A stretch of 64,000 nt of DNA, taken from the NCBI RefSeq assembly GCF_900187645.1, contig NZ_FYEE01000002.1:380639-444638 (forward strand). Reading direction: 5' to 3'. Made by a program: the position numbers and the translations under genes. Below are positions 46,104 through 54,813 of the stretch, piece after piece; the first letter of the stretch is position 1, and each line of letters begins with the position of its first letter. Below the pieces are notes generated by a model. It searched no databases, was not told the DNA's origin, and saw nothing but the letters and a program-made list of their open reading frames with translations. This DNA comes from Pseudomonas sp. Irchel 3E20. GTDB taxonomy: Bacteria; Pseudomonadota; Gammaproteobacteria; Pseudomonadales; Pseudomonadaceae.

Positions 46104-46444
46104 GGCGCTTGGATATCCGCTTGGTCGATTTCCACGACGTGGCCGGGGCCGGCGTCGAACAGCACATAGAACTCGGCGCCGGGTTTCTTGAAGGTCAAGG
46201 TCGAGTCGGCACCGAGTTTGCCTGGCACCAGGATGGTTTCGTCGTAGCCGATCACGTCCAGGGTCACTCCCGGCGCGCCGCTGCCATCGGAAAAACCGCC
46301 GGTGCACTGGATCTGCTCGCCGTCGATTTCCTTGCATTCGCACAAGGGGTTGTGGGCCAGGGCTGTGCCGCTCAGGCCAAGGCCCAGCAGAAAAGCGCCG
46401 GCCAGGGCCAGGCGCAGGCGGGAAAAGCGTGGAACAGGCTTCAT
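46100..46444 (-). CDS. fpvJ: FpvJ, small periplasmic protein of the pyoverdine reduction complex
   Basis: A 114-residue exported protein with signal peptide residues 1-31 (LRLALAGAFLLGLGLSGTALA). The mature part is an Ig-like or cupredoxin-like beta fold with a CECKEIDGEQIQC cysteine cluster and FYVLFDAGPGHVVEID at the end. The cysteines could bind metal or form disulfides; that is inference. It overlaps fpvH and fpvK by four bases each. Confidence 0.82.
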   Translation of the reverse strand: MKPVPRFSRLRLALAGAFLLGLGLSGTALAHNPLCECKEIDGEQIQCTGGFSDGSGAPGVTLDVIGYDETILVPGKLGADSTLTFKKPGAEFYVLFDAGPGHVVEIDQADIQAP

Positions 46445-46983
46445 GGTTTGCCTCCTTGTTTGTTCAGCCAGGCAACGGTGGCCGGTGAGGCCTTGCTCAG
46501 GGGAATGCCGGCCTGGTGCATGCTGCCGTCCCAGCCTTCGAGGGTGATCCACAGTTCGGCGTCGGGCTTGGTCTTGGGCGGGATCTGCAGCGACGCGCCC
46601 ATGTTGTACGGCGTGCCGAAGAAGATCACCCCGGCGGCGCGCAGGCTGCGTGGCTTGCCGATGCGCAGGTAAGTGGCCTTGACCTTGTCGGTGCAGGCCT
46701 CGCACAGGGCGGCGTTGAAGCTTTTCAGGTAGCCGGAAGCGCCACTGAGCTGCGGCGCTTCGTTGCGCATTTCAGCCAGGCGCAGGCTCCAGGGGCCGAC
46801 CTGGATCTCGCCGACTTCCCGCTCGCCCAGGCCCGCATCACCGCGAAACAGCGCCTGGTCGGCGAAGTATTTGGGCATCAGGCCCAGGGGAATGAGCAGC
46901 AGCAGGATGTTCAGGTGGAAGCGCCACTTACGCCACCACAGGCTCAGGCGGGACGGTTGCGCGGCGGTCTGGGACTGGCTCAC
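46441..46983 (-). CDS. fpvH: FpvH, membrane-anchored component of the pyoverdine reduction complex
   Basis: A 180-residue protein starting at GTG 46983, which overlaps the fpvG stop (GTGA). One transmembrane helix (about 20-38, FHLNILLLLIPLGLMPKYF) anchors a periplasmic domain with a cysteine pair (LCEACTDKVKATYL). In P. aeruginosa FpvH assists the reductase FpvG. The function is taken from synteny. Confidence 0.82.
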   Translation of the reverse strand: MSQSQTAAQPSRLSLWWRKWRFHLNILLLLIPLGLMPKYFADQALFRGDAGLGEREVGEIQVGPWSLRLAEMRNEAPQLSGASGYLKSFNAALCEACTDKVKATYLRIGKPRSLRAAGVIFFGTPYNMGASLQIPPKTKPDAELWITLEGWDGSMHQAGIPLSKASPATVAWLNKQGGKP

Positions 46984-48200
46984 AGGTGGCCCTCCGAAGT
47001 CTGGGCGGCCATGGCCGGTTGGCCCTGGGACGCAGGGGTCGGGCGCGCGGGGCGTGGCGGTTTGTTGGCGCGCTTGAGGGCGTTGGCGGTGGCCAGCGCG
47101 GTGCGCTTGGTCCAGATCAGCAGGCCACTGAGCACCATCATGCTCAGCAGCAGGCCGAAGAAGAACCAGATCAGCTTGATCCACAGCCCACCGAAGTCAC
47201 CGGTGTGCAGCGGGCGCATGGATTCGGTGACGAACTCCAGGGCCGTGCGGTCGGACAGCAGGCTGGTCACGGCGATTTCGCCGGTGTAGGGGTTCAGTTG
47301 CGCGGTCTGGAACATCAGCGGGTACCAGCCGCGGCCGCCGATCATGATGTGGCTGTAGGCGTTGCTCGGCAGGCTGACGAAGGTGGCCTCCAGGCCGGGG
47401 ATTTTCTTCAGGGTTTCGGCGATGGCGTTGTCCAGGCTGATGCGTGGCGCGGGGGAGCCGTCGGCGGTCAGGGGCACGCTTTCACGCGAGACCACCGGCA
47501 CGATGGGCTCGCTGGAGATGGAGATCTGGTTGTCGCCCAGGATCGCCTGGATCAGGAACCAGGTGCCGGTGATGGCAATCACCGCGATGAACCAGATCGA
47601 CCAGATACCGCTGAGGCGGTGGAAGTCGCCCCAGAAAATCCGTGCACCGTGGTTGAAGCGCAGGGTGGGCTTGAAGAAGCCTTTCCAGAAACGCTTGTAG
47701 ACCACCAGCCCGGTCACCAGCGAGGCCAGCAACGGCAGGCCGAGGATCGACACCAGATACCAGCCCCAGCTGTAGCCATTGGTGAAGGGCACCAGCCACC
47801 AGCCGTGCAGGGCGCGGGTGAAGCGCTCGAAGTCGAAGGCCGGCGCCACGCCCTGGATCACCCCGGTGTAGGGGTTGACGTAGGTGGTCATCGAACGGCC
47901 GTCGGGGTAGCTGGCGCTGACGCTGAGGGCAAAGTGGGACTCTTGGGGCCGCACGATCTGGTCGACGATGGTTTGCGGCTCGGCCTTGGCAATCGCGGCG
48001 ATGATCTGGTCGTAACTCAGCGGCTGGGCATCGTCCGAAGGCTTGCTGGCGCGTACGTCGGGGTTGGCCAGCCACACGATCTCCTGGCTGACCACCGCCA
48101 GGGTGCCGGTGACGCACACGATCAGCACGAAGAACCAGATGGGCAAGGCCAGCCAGCTATGAACGAGAAACCAGAGTTTTGAACGGGACTTCTTCGACAT
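46980..48200 (-). CDS. fpvG: FpvG, PepSY-domain iron reductase for ferri-pyoverdine
   Basis: A 406-residue inner-membrane protein of the PepSY_TM family with about four transmembrane helices (near 10-35, 145-170, 200-225 and 345-370). Two PepSY-type periplasmic segments carry the paired repeat motif Y-x-N-P-Y-T-G (TYVNPYTGVIQG and AQLNPYTGEIAV). Histidines in HSWLALP, FHRLSG and LHTGDFGG are candidate heme or metal ligands. In P. aeruginosa FpvG is the reductase that lets iron leave pyoverdine so the siderophore is recycled. It is first in the operon, with a Fur-like site ~115 bp upstream. Confidence 0.92.
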   Translation of the reverse strand: MSKKSRSKLWFLVHSWLALPIWFFVLIVCVTGTLAVVSQEIVWLANPDVRASKPSDDAQPLSYDQIIAAIAKAEPQTIVDQIVRPQESHFALSVSASYPDGRSMTTYVNPYTGVIQGVAPAFDFERFTRALHGWWLVPFTNGYSWGWYLVSILGLPLLASLVTGLVVYKRFWKGFFKPTLRFNHGARIFWGDFHRLSGIWSIWFIAVIAITGTWFLIQAILGDNQISISSEPIVPVVSRESVPLTADGSPAPRISLDNAIAETLKKIPGLEATFVSLPSNAYSHIMIGGRGWYPLMFQTAQLNPYTGEIAVTSLLSDRTALEFVTESMRPLHTGDFGGLWIKLIWFFFGLLLSMMVLSGLLIWTKRTALATANALKRANKPPRPARPTPASQGQPAMAAQTSEGHL

Positions 48201-48312
48201 GGAATAGGGTCTTGATTCGGGGGGTGGTGCGGTACAAACCTCACGGCTTGCAGCGCATGCCAGAAAAGCCGGCCGTGGCTTTTGCCTACGCAGCCTGCTG
48301 CATCATAGTAAG

Positions 48313-48331
48313 ACGAATGAGAATCGTAAAA
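48313..48331. promoter_or_regulatory. Candidate Fur box upstream of fpvG
   Basis: ACGAATGAGAATCGTAAAA matches about 11 of 19 positions of the Fur consensus, including an unbroken AATGAGAATC core, and sits in an AT-rich island. A degenerate REP-like hairpin lies further upstream near 48393-48418. Iron control of this operon is expected from its role. Confidence 0.45.
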
Positions 48332-48469
48332 CCCGCAACTGTATATGAAAGCAAATGTTTCTGATCCTGATTATTTGTCGCATCCCCCCGGCAGCAGGCA
48401 GGTGAGCCCGCTTACTACAGGGGGCGGTGCTATGCTGCGGGCCCTTTATGAGTTGTCAGGTCGGTCGCA

Positions 48470-49156
48470 ATGAATGCGCAGTTGGAGACAAGCCCCATCA
48501 AGGCCGTGATTTTCGATATGGACGGCCTGTTGTTGGACACCGAAGGCATCTACACCGAGGTCTGCCAGATCATCGCCCAGCGCTACGGCCGCAGTTACGG
48601 CTGGGAGATCAAGCAGAACATCATTGGTCGGGGCGCCCAGGACCTGGCGCGCTACGTGGTGCAGGCCTTGGATTTGCCCCTCAGCGCCGAAGAATTTCTG
48701 GTGATCCGCGAACCTCTGTTGCAGGCGCGCTTCCCCAAGGCTTTGGGCATGCCCGGTGCCGAGGCGTTGGTGCGCCATCTCAAGGCCCATCACGTGCCGA
48801 TTGCCGTGGGCACCAGTTCGTCGCGCCATTCCTTTGCGCAAAAAACCACCCTGCATGGCGACTGGTTCGCCTTGTTCGACACCATCGTCACCGCCGACGA
48901 CCCCGAAGTGAGCGCCGCTAAACCGGCGCCGGACATCTTCCTCACCGCCGCCCGGCGCCTGGGTGTGGCGCCCGCCGATTGCCTGGTGTTCGAGGATTCG
49001 CCCTTTGGCGTGACTGCCGCCAAGGCTGCCGGCATGACCGCGATTGCCGTGCCGGATGCTGCGATGGCCGATGAAAAGTACGGCCACGCCGACCGCATCC
49101 TGCGTCGCCTGGCCGATTTGCGCTTAGCGGACTACGGCTTGCCTCACCTGGCGTGA
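48470..49156 (+). CDS. HAD-superfamily phosphatase (beta-phosphoglucomutase/GS1-like)
   Basis: A 228-residue HAD hydrolase with motif I FDMDGLLLDTEG (nucleophile D16, general acid D18), motif II VGTSSSRH, a conserved K in AAKPAPDIFL and motif III/IV VFEDSPFGVTAAKAAG. The helical cap (about 25-90) places it in subfamily I with beta-phosphoglucomutases and GS1-type sugar- or pseudouridine-phosphatases. The substrate cannot be told from sequence. It is a single gene divergent from fpvG and convergent with cysH across a REP palindrome. Confidence 0.9.
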   Translation: MNAQLETSPIKAVIFDMDGLLLDTEGIYTEVCQIIAQRYGRSYGWEIKQNIIGRGAQDLARYVVQALDLPLSAEEFLVIREPLLQARFPKALGMPGAEALVRHLKAHHVPIAVGTSSSRHSFAQKTTLHGDWFALFDTIVTADDPEVSAAKPAPDIFLTAARRLGVAPADCLVFEDSPFGVTAAKAAGMTAIAVPDAAMADEKYGHADRILRRLADLRLADYGLPHLA

Positions 49157-49199
49157 ACCGCCCCACGGATGGGCGCGGTTCAGCCCACTGGCGCTGTTG

Positions 49200-49225
49200 T
49201 AGCAAGCGGGCTCGCCCGCTTGCTA
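49200..49225. repeat. REP palindrome (class A)
   Basis: A perfect 26-bp palindrome with arms TAGCAAGCGGGC/GCCCGCTTGCTA and a TC centre. It lies directly against the 3' end of cysH and between convergent genes. Apart from its centre it is identical to the element at 10711. Confidence 0.85.
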
Positions 49226-49960
49226 CTAGGCCTTGCTGATGATGTTGCCTGCATGCAGCCCGCATTCTTTCTGGGTGGCTTCTTCCCACCACCAGCGGCC
49301 TTCGCGTTCGTGCTGGTTGGGCAGCACGGGCCGGGTGCAGGGTTCGCAGCCGATGCTGATGAAGCCGCGTTCGTGGAGGCTGTTGTAGGGCAATTCCAGC
49401 ATGCGGATGTAGCCCCAGACCTCTTCGCTGCTCATCTGCGCCAACGGGTTGAACTTGTAGAGGGTGCGCTCGGGGGTGGAAAAGGCGCTGTCGATTTCCA
49501 GTACGGCCACCTGGCTGCGGGTGCCGGGGCTCTGGTCGCGGCGCTGGCCCGTGGCCCAGGCGCTGACGGTGGACAGCTTGCGCCGCAGCGGCTCGATCTT
49601 GCGCACGCCGCAGCACTCGCCGTGGCCGTCTTTATAGAAGCTGAACAGGCCTTTTTCCTTGACGAAGGGTTCCAGCTTGCTCTGGTCGGGTGACACCAAC
49701 TCGATCTGGATCTGGTAGTGCTCGCGCACCTGCTCGATAAAGCGGTAGGTCTCGGGGTGCAGGCGCCCGGTGTCGAGGCTGAACACCTTGACGTTCTTGT
49801 TCAGCTTCCAGGCCATGTCCACCAGCACCACGTCTTCGGCGCCGCTGAAGGAAATCCACAGCTCATCGCCGAACTGGGCGAAGGCCAGTTTGAGGATGTC
49901 TTGCGCGGATTTGTTGGCATAGGTCGCGGCGAGTTGGGCGACGTCGAATGGCTGGCTCAT
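49226..49960 (-). CDS. cysH: Adenylyl-sulfate (APS) reductase, iron-sulfur type
   Basis: A 244-residue reductase of assimilatory sulfate reduction. Iron-sulfur ligands C116-C117 (GECCGVR) and C205/C208 (GCEPCTRP) identify it as the [4Fe-4S] APS-reducing type found in Pseudomonas rather than the PAPS type of E. coli. The catalytic cysteine is C233 in KECGLH. It reduces APS to sulfite with thioredoxin as donor. It is full length with ATG 49960 and transcribed alone, divergent from thrH. Confidence 0.95.
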   Translation of the reverse strand: MSQPFDVAQLAATYANKSAQDILKLAFAQFGDELWISFSGAEDVVLVDMAWKLNKNVKVFSLDTGRLHPETYRFIEQVREHYQIQIELVSPDQSKLEPFVKEKGLFSFYKDGHGECCGVRKIEPLRRKLSTVSAWATGQRRDQSPGTRSQVAVLEIDSAFSTPERTLYKFNPLAQMSSEEVWGYIRMLELPYNSLHERGFISIGCEPCTRPVLPNQHEREGRWWWEEATQKECGLHAGNIISKA

Positions 49961-50132
49961 CAGGGCGGTTTCCTACAGGTCGGTGGCGCTGGGCGCTCTA
50001 TATGGCGGCGATGGTAGCAAAAGCAGGGCGCGGTGGCGCGCGCGGGCGCGTTGCAGTGCCCCGCCCGAGCCGCTAGAGTTCGGCAGTCTTTTTGCTGGCT
50101 CAACTCAATAAACATTACAAATGGGGTGTGTT

Positions 50133-50750
50133 GTGGAAATTGCCTGTCTGGATCTGGAAGGTGTGCTGGTCCCGGAAATCTGGATCGCCTTCGCCGAAAA
50201 AACCGGGATCGACTCCCTCAAGGCCACGACTCGGGACATTCCCGACTACGACGTGCTGATGCAGCAACGCCTGCGCATCCTCGACGAACATGGCTTGAAG
50301 CTGTCGGACATCCAAGAAGTGATCGCCACCCTCAAGCCCCTGGATGGCGCCATCGAATTCGTCAATTGGCTACGCGAGCGCTTCCAGGTGGTGATCCTCT
50401 CCGACACCTTCTACGAATTCTCCCAGCCGCTGATGCGCCAACTGGGTTTTCCGACCCTGCTGTGCCATCGCCTGGTCACCGACGACAGCGGCCGGGTGAC
50501 CGGTTACCAACTGCGCCAGAAAGACCCCAAGCGCCAATCGGTGCTGGCGTTCAAGAGCCTGTACTACCGAGTGGTCGCCGCGGGCGACTCGTACAACGAC
50601 ACCACCATGCTGGGCGAGGCGGACGCGGGGATTCTGTTCCACGCCCCCGACAACGTGATCCGCGAGTTCCCGCAGTTCCCCGCGGTGCATACGTTCGAGG
50701 ATCTCAAGCGCGAGTTCATCAAGGCGTCCAACCGCGAGTTGAGCCTGTAG
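50133..50750 (+). CDS. thrH: Phosphoserine phosphatase / homoserine phosphotransferase ThrH
   Basis: A 205-residue HAD protein with motif I CLDLEGVLVPE (nucleophile D7; Glu replaces the usual second Asp, typical of ThrH), motif II ILSDTFYEF and motif III/IV AAGDSYNDTTML. In P. aeruginosa ThrH dephosphorylates phosphoserine and can transfer phosphate to homoserine. The GTG at 50133 gives the family length and N-terminus (MEIACLDLEG); an ATG four codons upstream is the alternative. Single-gene unit. Confidence 0.94.
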   Translation: MEIACLDLEGVLVPEIWIAFAEKTGIDSLKATTRDIPDYDVLMQQRLRILDEHGLKLSDIQEVIATLKPLDGAIEFVNWLRERFQVVILSDTFYEFSQPLMRQLGFPTLLCHRLVTDDSGRVTGYQLRQKDPKRQSVLAFKSLYYRVVAAGDSYNDTTMLGEADAGILFHAPDNVIREFPQFPAVHTFEDLKREFIKASNRELSL

Positions 50751-50774
50751 TTTTGTAGTGCTGCGGGTGTTGTC

Positions 50775-50794
50775 ATCGCGGGCTTGCCCGCGAT
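50775..50794. repeat. Short REP palindrome
   Basis: ATCGCGGGC and GCCCGCGAT form a perfect palindrome around TT, in the 46-bp gap between convergent thrH and pabB. The same ATCGCGGGC arm recurs inside the compound element at 52215-52277. Confidence 0.8.
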
Positions 50795-50796
50795 AG

Positions 50797-52140
50797 CTAC
50801 AACCCTCCAAGAGTGTCGAGCAGCACCTTCACCTTGGTGATCGATTCCTGATATTCGGCCTGCCAGTCGGAGTCGGCCACTATCCCACCACCGCCCCAGC
50901 AGCAGATCTGCCCGTCCTTGACCAGCAGGCTGCGGATGGCGATGGAGCTGTCCATTTCCCCGCGCACGTCCAGGTACAGCAGTGAGCCGCAATACAGGCC
51001 ACGGCGAGTGGGCTCCAGTTCGTCGATGATCTGCATGGCGCGAATTTTTGGTGCGCCGGTGATGGAGCCGCCGGGGAAGCTGCCGGCGATCAGGTCCAGG
51101 GCGTCTTTGCCCGGCGCCAGTTCGCCGGTGACACTGCTGACCAGGTGATGGACGTTGGGGTAGCTTTCCAGGCTGAACAGCTCCGGCACCCGCACCGAGC
51201 CGACGCGGCAGGTACGGCCCAGGTCGTTGCGCAGCAGGTCGACGATCATCAGGTTCTCCGCACGATCCTTGCTGCTGGCTAGCAGTTCGGCGGCGTTCGC
51301 CGCATCTTCTTCGGTATTGGCACCCCGTGGGCGGGTGCCCTTGATGGGCCGGGTTTCCACCTGGCCCTGGCTGACCTTGACGAAGCGCTCGGGCGACAGG
51401 CTCAGCACCGCGCCGCCCTCCGGCAGGCGCAGGAAACCGGAGAACGGCGTCGGGCAGGCCTGGCGCAGCGCGCTGTAGGCGGCCCAGGCGTCGCCCTGGC
51501 ACGGTGCGCGAAAGCGCTGGGCGAAGTTGACCTGGTAGCAGTCGCCGGCCTGGATATAGGCCTGGATATGCTCAAAAGCCTGTCGGTAGCCGTCGGCGTC
51601 GAGGTCGGCGGTCATGGCGCCGTTGAGTGCAAAAAGCGCGGCCGGCGCGGCAGCGGGTTGGCTGAACAGCGCGATCAGGCGTTGGCGCTCACTTTCGTCC
51701 AGGCTGGGGTGGAACACTAAGTGGCTGCTGGCGCGCAGGTGATCGCTCATCAGCGCCCAGTTGTACAGGCCCAGGCGTGCGTCGGGCAGGTGCAGGTCGT
51801 CCCGCGAGTGGCTGGGCAGGGCTTCGAGGTGGCGGCCGAAGTCGTAGCTCAGGTAGCCGATCAAGCCCCCGGCGAACGGCAGTTCGCAACCTTCGGGCAA
51901 GGTGGCCTCGCCCAACCGGGCCAGGCTGTTGCGCAACCTGGCGAGAAACCCGGCGCCGCTTTCCTGTTCGGTTACCGCCAGTTCCTCCACCGGCCAGGCA
52001 CTGAGCAGGTCGAAGCGCCCGCGCCCGGCCACCGGGCGGCCACTGTCGAGCAGCACCGCACCGGGGGCGTGGCTGATGGCCGCGAAGTAGCGCGCCGGGT
52101 CGGCGTGGTAGGGCACAGGGTGTACGGAGCAGGTTGGCAT
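50797..52140 (-). CDS. pabB: Aminodeoxychorismate synthase component I
   Basis: A 447-residue chorismate-binding enzyme. The signature TRPIKGTRPRG carries the Lys that separates PabB from anthranilate synthase TrpE, and SFPGGSITGAPKIRAM with CYQVNFAQRF confirm the fold. With a PabA glutaminase it makes 4-amino-4-deoxychorismate for folate synthesis. The start is uncertain between ATG 52140 (used, matching the MPTCS-type family N-terminus) and ATG 52149; neither has a strong ribosome site. No pabA is adjacent. A REP element lies ~75 bp upstream. Confidence 0.94.
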   Translation of the reverse strand: MPTCSVHPVPYHADPARYFAAISHAPGAVLLDSGRPVAGRGRFDLLSAWPVEELAVTEQESGAGFLARLRNSLARLGEATLPEGCELPFAGGLIGYLSYDFGRHLEALPSHSRDDLHLPDARLGLYNWALMSDHLRASSHLVFHPSLDESERQRLIALFSQPAAAPAALFALNGAMTADLDADGYRQAFEHIQAYIQAGDCYQVNFAQRFRAPCQGDAWAAYSALRQACPTPFSGFLRLPEGGAVLSLSPERFVKVSQGQVETRPIKGTRPRGANTEEDAANAAELLASSKDRAENLMIVDLLRNDLGRTCRVGSVRVPELFSLESYPNVHHLVSSVTGELAPGKDALDLIAGSFPGGSITGAPKIRAMQIIDELEPTRRGLYCGSLLYLDVRGEMDSSIAIRSLLVKDGQICCWGGGGIVADSDWQAEYQESITKVKVLLDTLGGL

Positions 52141-52214
52141 GCGGGGCATATCAGTCAGCGAGGGGCGGGCGGCGATTGTAGTCCCCCTGGCGGGTTGCTC
52201 CTAGGGGCGGTCTT

Positions 52215-52277
52215 CTGTGGGAGCGGGGCCAGTGCAGACTGGCATGCCGCCATCGCGGGCAGGGCCCGCTCCCACAG
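52215..52277. repeat. Compound REP element (class B arms)
   Basis: CTGTGGGAGCGGG (52215-52227) and CCCGCTCCCACAG (52265-52277) form 13-bp arms with an inner AGTGCAGACTGGCAT hairpin-like stretch and the ATCGCGGGC arm. It lies between the 3' end of the ATP-grasp gene and the pabB start. Confidence 0.75.
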
Positions 52278-52289
52278 GGTTTGTGGTAT

Positions 52290-53276
52290 TTAGCCCTCGA
52301 CCGGTGGGATGTGGCCGAACAGTTCCTGGGCGAACTTGACTCGTTCTTCCACGGTTTCGGTCTTGCCCTGGGCTTTGAGCTGTTCCAGGTGCGCTTCCAC
52401 GGCGTGGGTGCGCAGGGTCAGGCCGCAGTCGTTGGCGATCTGGATGTTCAGGCCGGGGCGGGCGTTGAGTTCCAGGATCAGCGGGCCTTTTTCCTGGTCC
52501 AGCACCATGTCTACGCCGATGTAGCCCAAGCCGCAGAGTTCATAGCAGCCGGCCGCCAACTTCATGAAACCGTCCCAGTTGGGCAGTTGCACGTTGTCCA
52601 CCGCGTTGGTGGTGTCGGGGTGCTTGGTGATGATGTTGTTCAGCCAGGTGCCGCGAAGGGTCAGGCCGGTGGCCAGGTCCACACCCACGCCGATGGCGCC
52701 CTGGTGCAGGTTGGCCTTGCCGCCGGACTGGCGCGTGGGCAGGCGCAGCATGGCCATCACCGGGTAACCCATCAGTACGATGATGCGGATATCCGGCACG
52801 CCTTCGTAGCTGATGCTTTTGAAGATCTGGTCTGGGATCACCCGGTACTCGATCAACGCCCGGTCGCGGTGGCCGCCCAGGGAATAGAGGCCGGTGAGGA
52901 TGCTGGAGATCTGGTGCTCGATTTCCTCGTGGCTGATGATCTTGCCCGACACCGTGCGGTAGCGCCCCTCGAAGCGGTCGGCGATCACCAGGATGCCGTC
53001 GCCGCCGGCACCCTGGGCCGGCTTAATCACGAAATCGCTGCGATCACCGATGATCTCGCCCAGCTTTTCGATTTCCTTCTCGGTGGAAATGATCCCGTAC
53101 ATCTCGGGTACGTGGATGCCCGCCTTGATCGCCCGTTCCTTGGTGATGATCTTGTCATCGACAATCGGATACAGGCTGCGCTTGTTGTACTTGAGCACGT
53201 AGTCGGCGTTACGCCGGTTGATGCCCATGATCCCCCGCGCTTCCAGGGCCTTCCACGTCTTCCAGAAGCCGAACAT
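52290..53276 (-). CDS. RimK-like ATP-grasp ligase (alpha-L-glutamate ligase-like)
   Basis: A 328-residue ATP-grasp enzyme. The ATP-binding strand and loop are FVIKPAQGAGGDGILVI (82-98), and metal ligands fit D256 and E269/N271 in PLILELNARPGLN. It resembles RimK-type ligases that add amino acids to a carboxyl group, but the N-terminal pre-ATP-grasp domain is short and the acceptor is unknown. Its ATG overlaps the transglutaminase-like stop (TGATG), and it is third in a three-gene unit. A link to ribosomal S6 modification is not supported here, as no rpsF or rimB/rimA genes are adjacent. Probably cytoplasmic. Confidence 0.85.
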   Translation of the reverse strand: MFGFWKTWKALEARGIMGINRRNADYVLKYNKRSLYPIVDDKIITKERAIKAGIHVPEMYGIISTEKEIEKLGEIIGDRSDFVIKPAQGAGGDGILVIADRFEGRYRTVSGKIISHEEIEHQISSILTGLYSLGGHRDRALIEYRVIPDQIFKSISYEGVPDIRIIVLMGYPVMAMLRLPTRQSGGKANLHQGAIGVGVDLATGLTLRGTWLNNIITKHPDTTNAVDNVQLPNWDGFMKLAAGCYELCGLGYIGVDMVLDQEKGPLILELNARPGLNIQIANDCGLTLRTHAVEAHLEQLKAQGKTETVEERVKFAQELFGHIPPVEG

Positions 53277-54808
53277 CAGGAGTCCGCCTTGAGGAAGGCT
53301 TTAAAGCGCACCAGCTCGGTCAGGCGGTAGCCGCGATAGCGACCCATGGCCAGCATGAAGCCGACGAGGATCAGCAGAATCGCCGGGAAGGTGAATACGA
53401 AGTAGACCAGCTCCGGCACGCTCATGATGAGGTGCGCCAGGGAGGCGGCGAACAGGGTACCGACCGCGACTTTCATCGCGTGGCCACCGCCGCGCTCTTC
53501 CCAGGTGATGGACAGGCGTTCGATGGTCATGGTCAGGATCACCATCGGGAACAGCGCCACCGACAGCCCGCGCTCCAGGCCCAGCTTGTGGCTGAACAGG
53601 CTGATGGCGGCGATCAGTACCACCACGAAAGTCAGTACCACCGACAGGCGCGGCAGCATTTGCAGCTTGAGGTGCTCAAGGTAGGAGCGCAGCGACAGGC
53701 CCAGGGCGGTGATGACGGTAAACAGCATGATGCCGAAGCCCAGTTGGGTCTCGCGAAACGCCAGGGCGATCAACACCGGGGTGAAGGTGCCCAGCGTTTG
53801 CAGGCCGATCAGGTTGCGCAGCACCAGGATCACCAGTACGCCGATGGGGATCATCACCATAATCATGAAGGTCTGCTGGGTTTGCAGCGGCAGGCCGTAG
53901 AGCGAGTATTCGAGGAAGCTGGCGTCGGTATTCTCGTCGGTCAGCTTGGCCAGGCGAATGGCGTTCATTTCGCTGTTGTTCATGCTGAAGGTGACGTTGG
54001 CTTTTTTGCCGCCATCGACGGTAATCAGGTTGTCATCGCCGGTCCACCACAGCAGGCGGTCGGAGGGCAGGCCCTGCTCGCCGGTTTCCGGGTTGAAGTA
54101 CAGCCAGTCGGTGCCGTTGAAGCTGCGCAGCCACAGTTCCGGGGTTTGCGGCTGGTCGGCCACCAGGCGGATGGTGTGGACCTTTTCCACCGGCACGTGG
54201 GCGATGGACAGCAGCAGTTCGACGATTTTGGCCTTGTGCGCGGTGGACGGGTCGCCCGCCAGCAGCAGCTTGACGTTGTCGTCGTTGAGGTTGTTGACGC
54301 GCTTGATCGCCTCGCCGATGAAGGTCTCGACGTCGGCCGAGTGCTGGCGGATCGGCGCCAGCAAGGCTTCGGCGGCGACTTTCTCGGCACCTTCCACCGC
54401 GATGCTGTCGCGGAAGGTCGGGCCCTTGATCTTGAGCTTCTCAGCCGAGTAGCGCTTGGTCAGCACCAGGCGGTAGTAGAGGGTCTGGTTGCCGCTGGCA
54501 CGGCGCGCCGACCAGGTGACCTTGCGGTTGCCATCGACGCGGTTGACCGCCACGCCGTAGTTGTTGGAGATGAAGCTCTCATTGAGGCTCACGTAGTCGC
54601 GGCTCAGCGGCGGTACGAACATCTGGATCTTGATCGGGTCCTTGCCGCTGGCGACGAACTCGACCTTGGCGTCGATGTTCCACAGGTCGTCGGTGGCGTC
54701 TTCGGTCACCGGGATGCCGAGTACAAAGATCTGATAAGCCGTGATCGAAATGCCCAGCACCACCAGGATGGCAATCAGGACTTTCAGATGGAGGGTAAGA
54801 GCGCGCAT
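53276..54808 (-). CDS. Membrane protein with inactive transglutaminase-like domain and seven C-terminal helices
   Basis: A 510-residue protein. It has an N-terminal anchor helix (10-30), then a periplasmic domain to about 305 containing a transglutaminase-like core (~175-260), then about seven transmembrane helices (310-490). The core has lost its catalytic triad: the region that should carry the Cys reads AGDPSTAHKAKI, the His strand reads TPELWLRSFNGTDW and the Asp is Asn in YFNPETG. There is no cysteine anywhere in the protein. This matches the inactive transglutaminase plus 7TM family found beside ATP-grasp ligases. It starts five bases after the protease-like gene. Likely a substrate-binding or scaffold membrane component. 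Confidence 0.85.
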   Translation of the reverse strand: MRALTLHLKVLIAILVVLGISITAYQIFVLGIPVTEDATDDLWNIDAKVEFVASGKDPIKIQMFVPPLSRDYVSLNESFISNNYGVAVNRVDGNRKVTWSARRASGNQTLYYRLVLTKRYSAEKLKIKGPTFRDSIAVEGAEKVAAEALLAPIRQHSADVETFIGEAIKRVNNLNDDNVKLLLAGDPSTAHKAKIVELLLSIAHVPVEKVHTIRLVADQPQTPELWLRSFNGTDWLYFNPETGEQGLPSDRLLWWTGDDNLITVDGGKKANVTFSMNNSEMNAIRLAKLTDENTDASFLEYSLYGLPLQTQQTFMIMVMIPIGVLVILVLRNLIGLQTLGTFTPVLIALAFRETQLGFGIMLFTVITALGLSLRSYLEHLKLQMLPRLSVVLTFVVVLIAAISLFSHKLGLERGLSVALFPMVILTMTIERLSITWEERGGGHAMKVAVGTLFAASLAHLIMSVPELVYFVFTFPAILLILVGFMLAMGRYRGYRLTELVRFKAFLKADS

Positions 54809-54813
54809 TGGAA

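Noticed and set aside
48340..48360. Second LexA box (CTGTATATGAAAGC)
   Set aside because: The left half fits but there is no CAG at the required distance.
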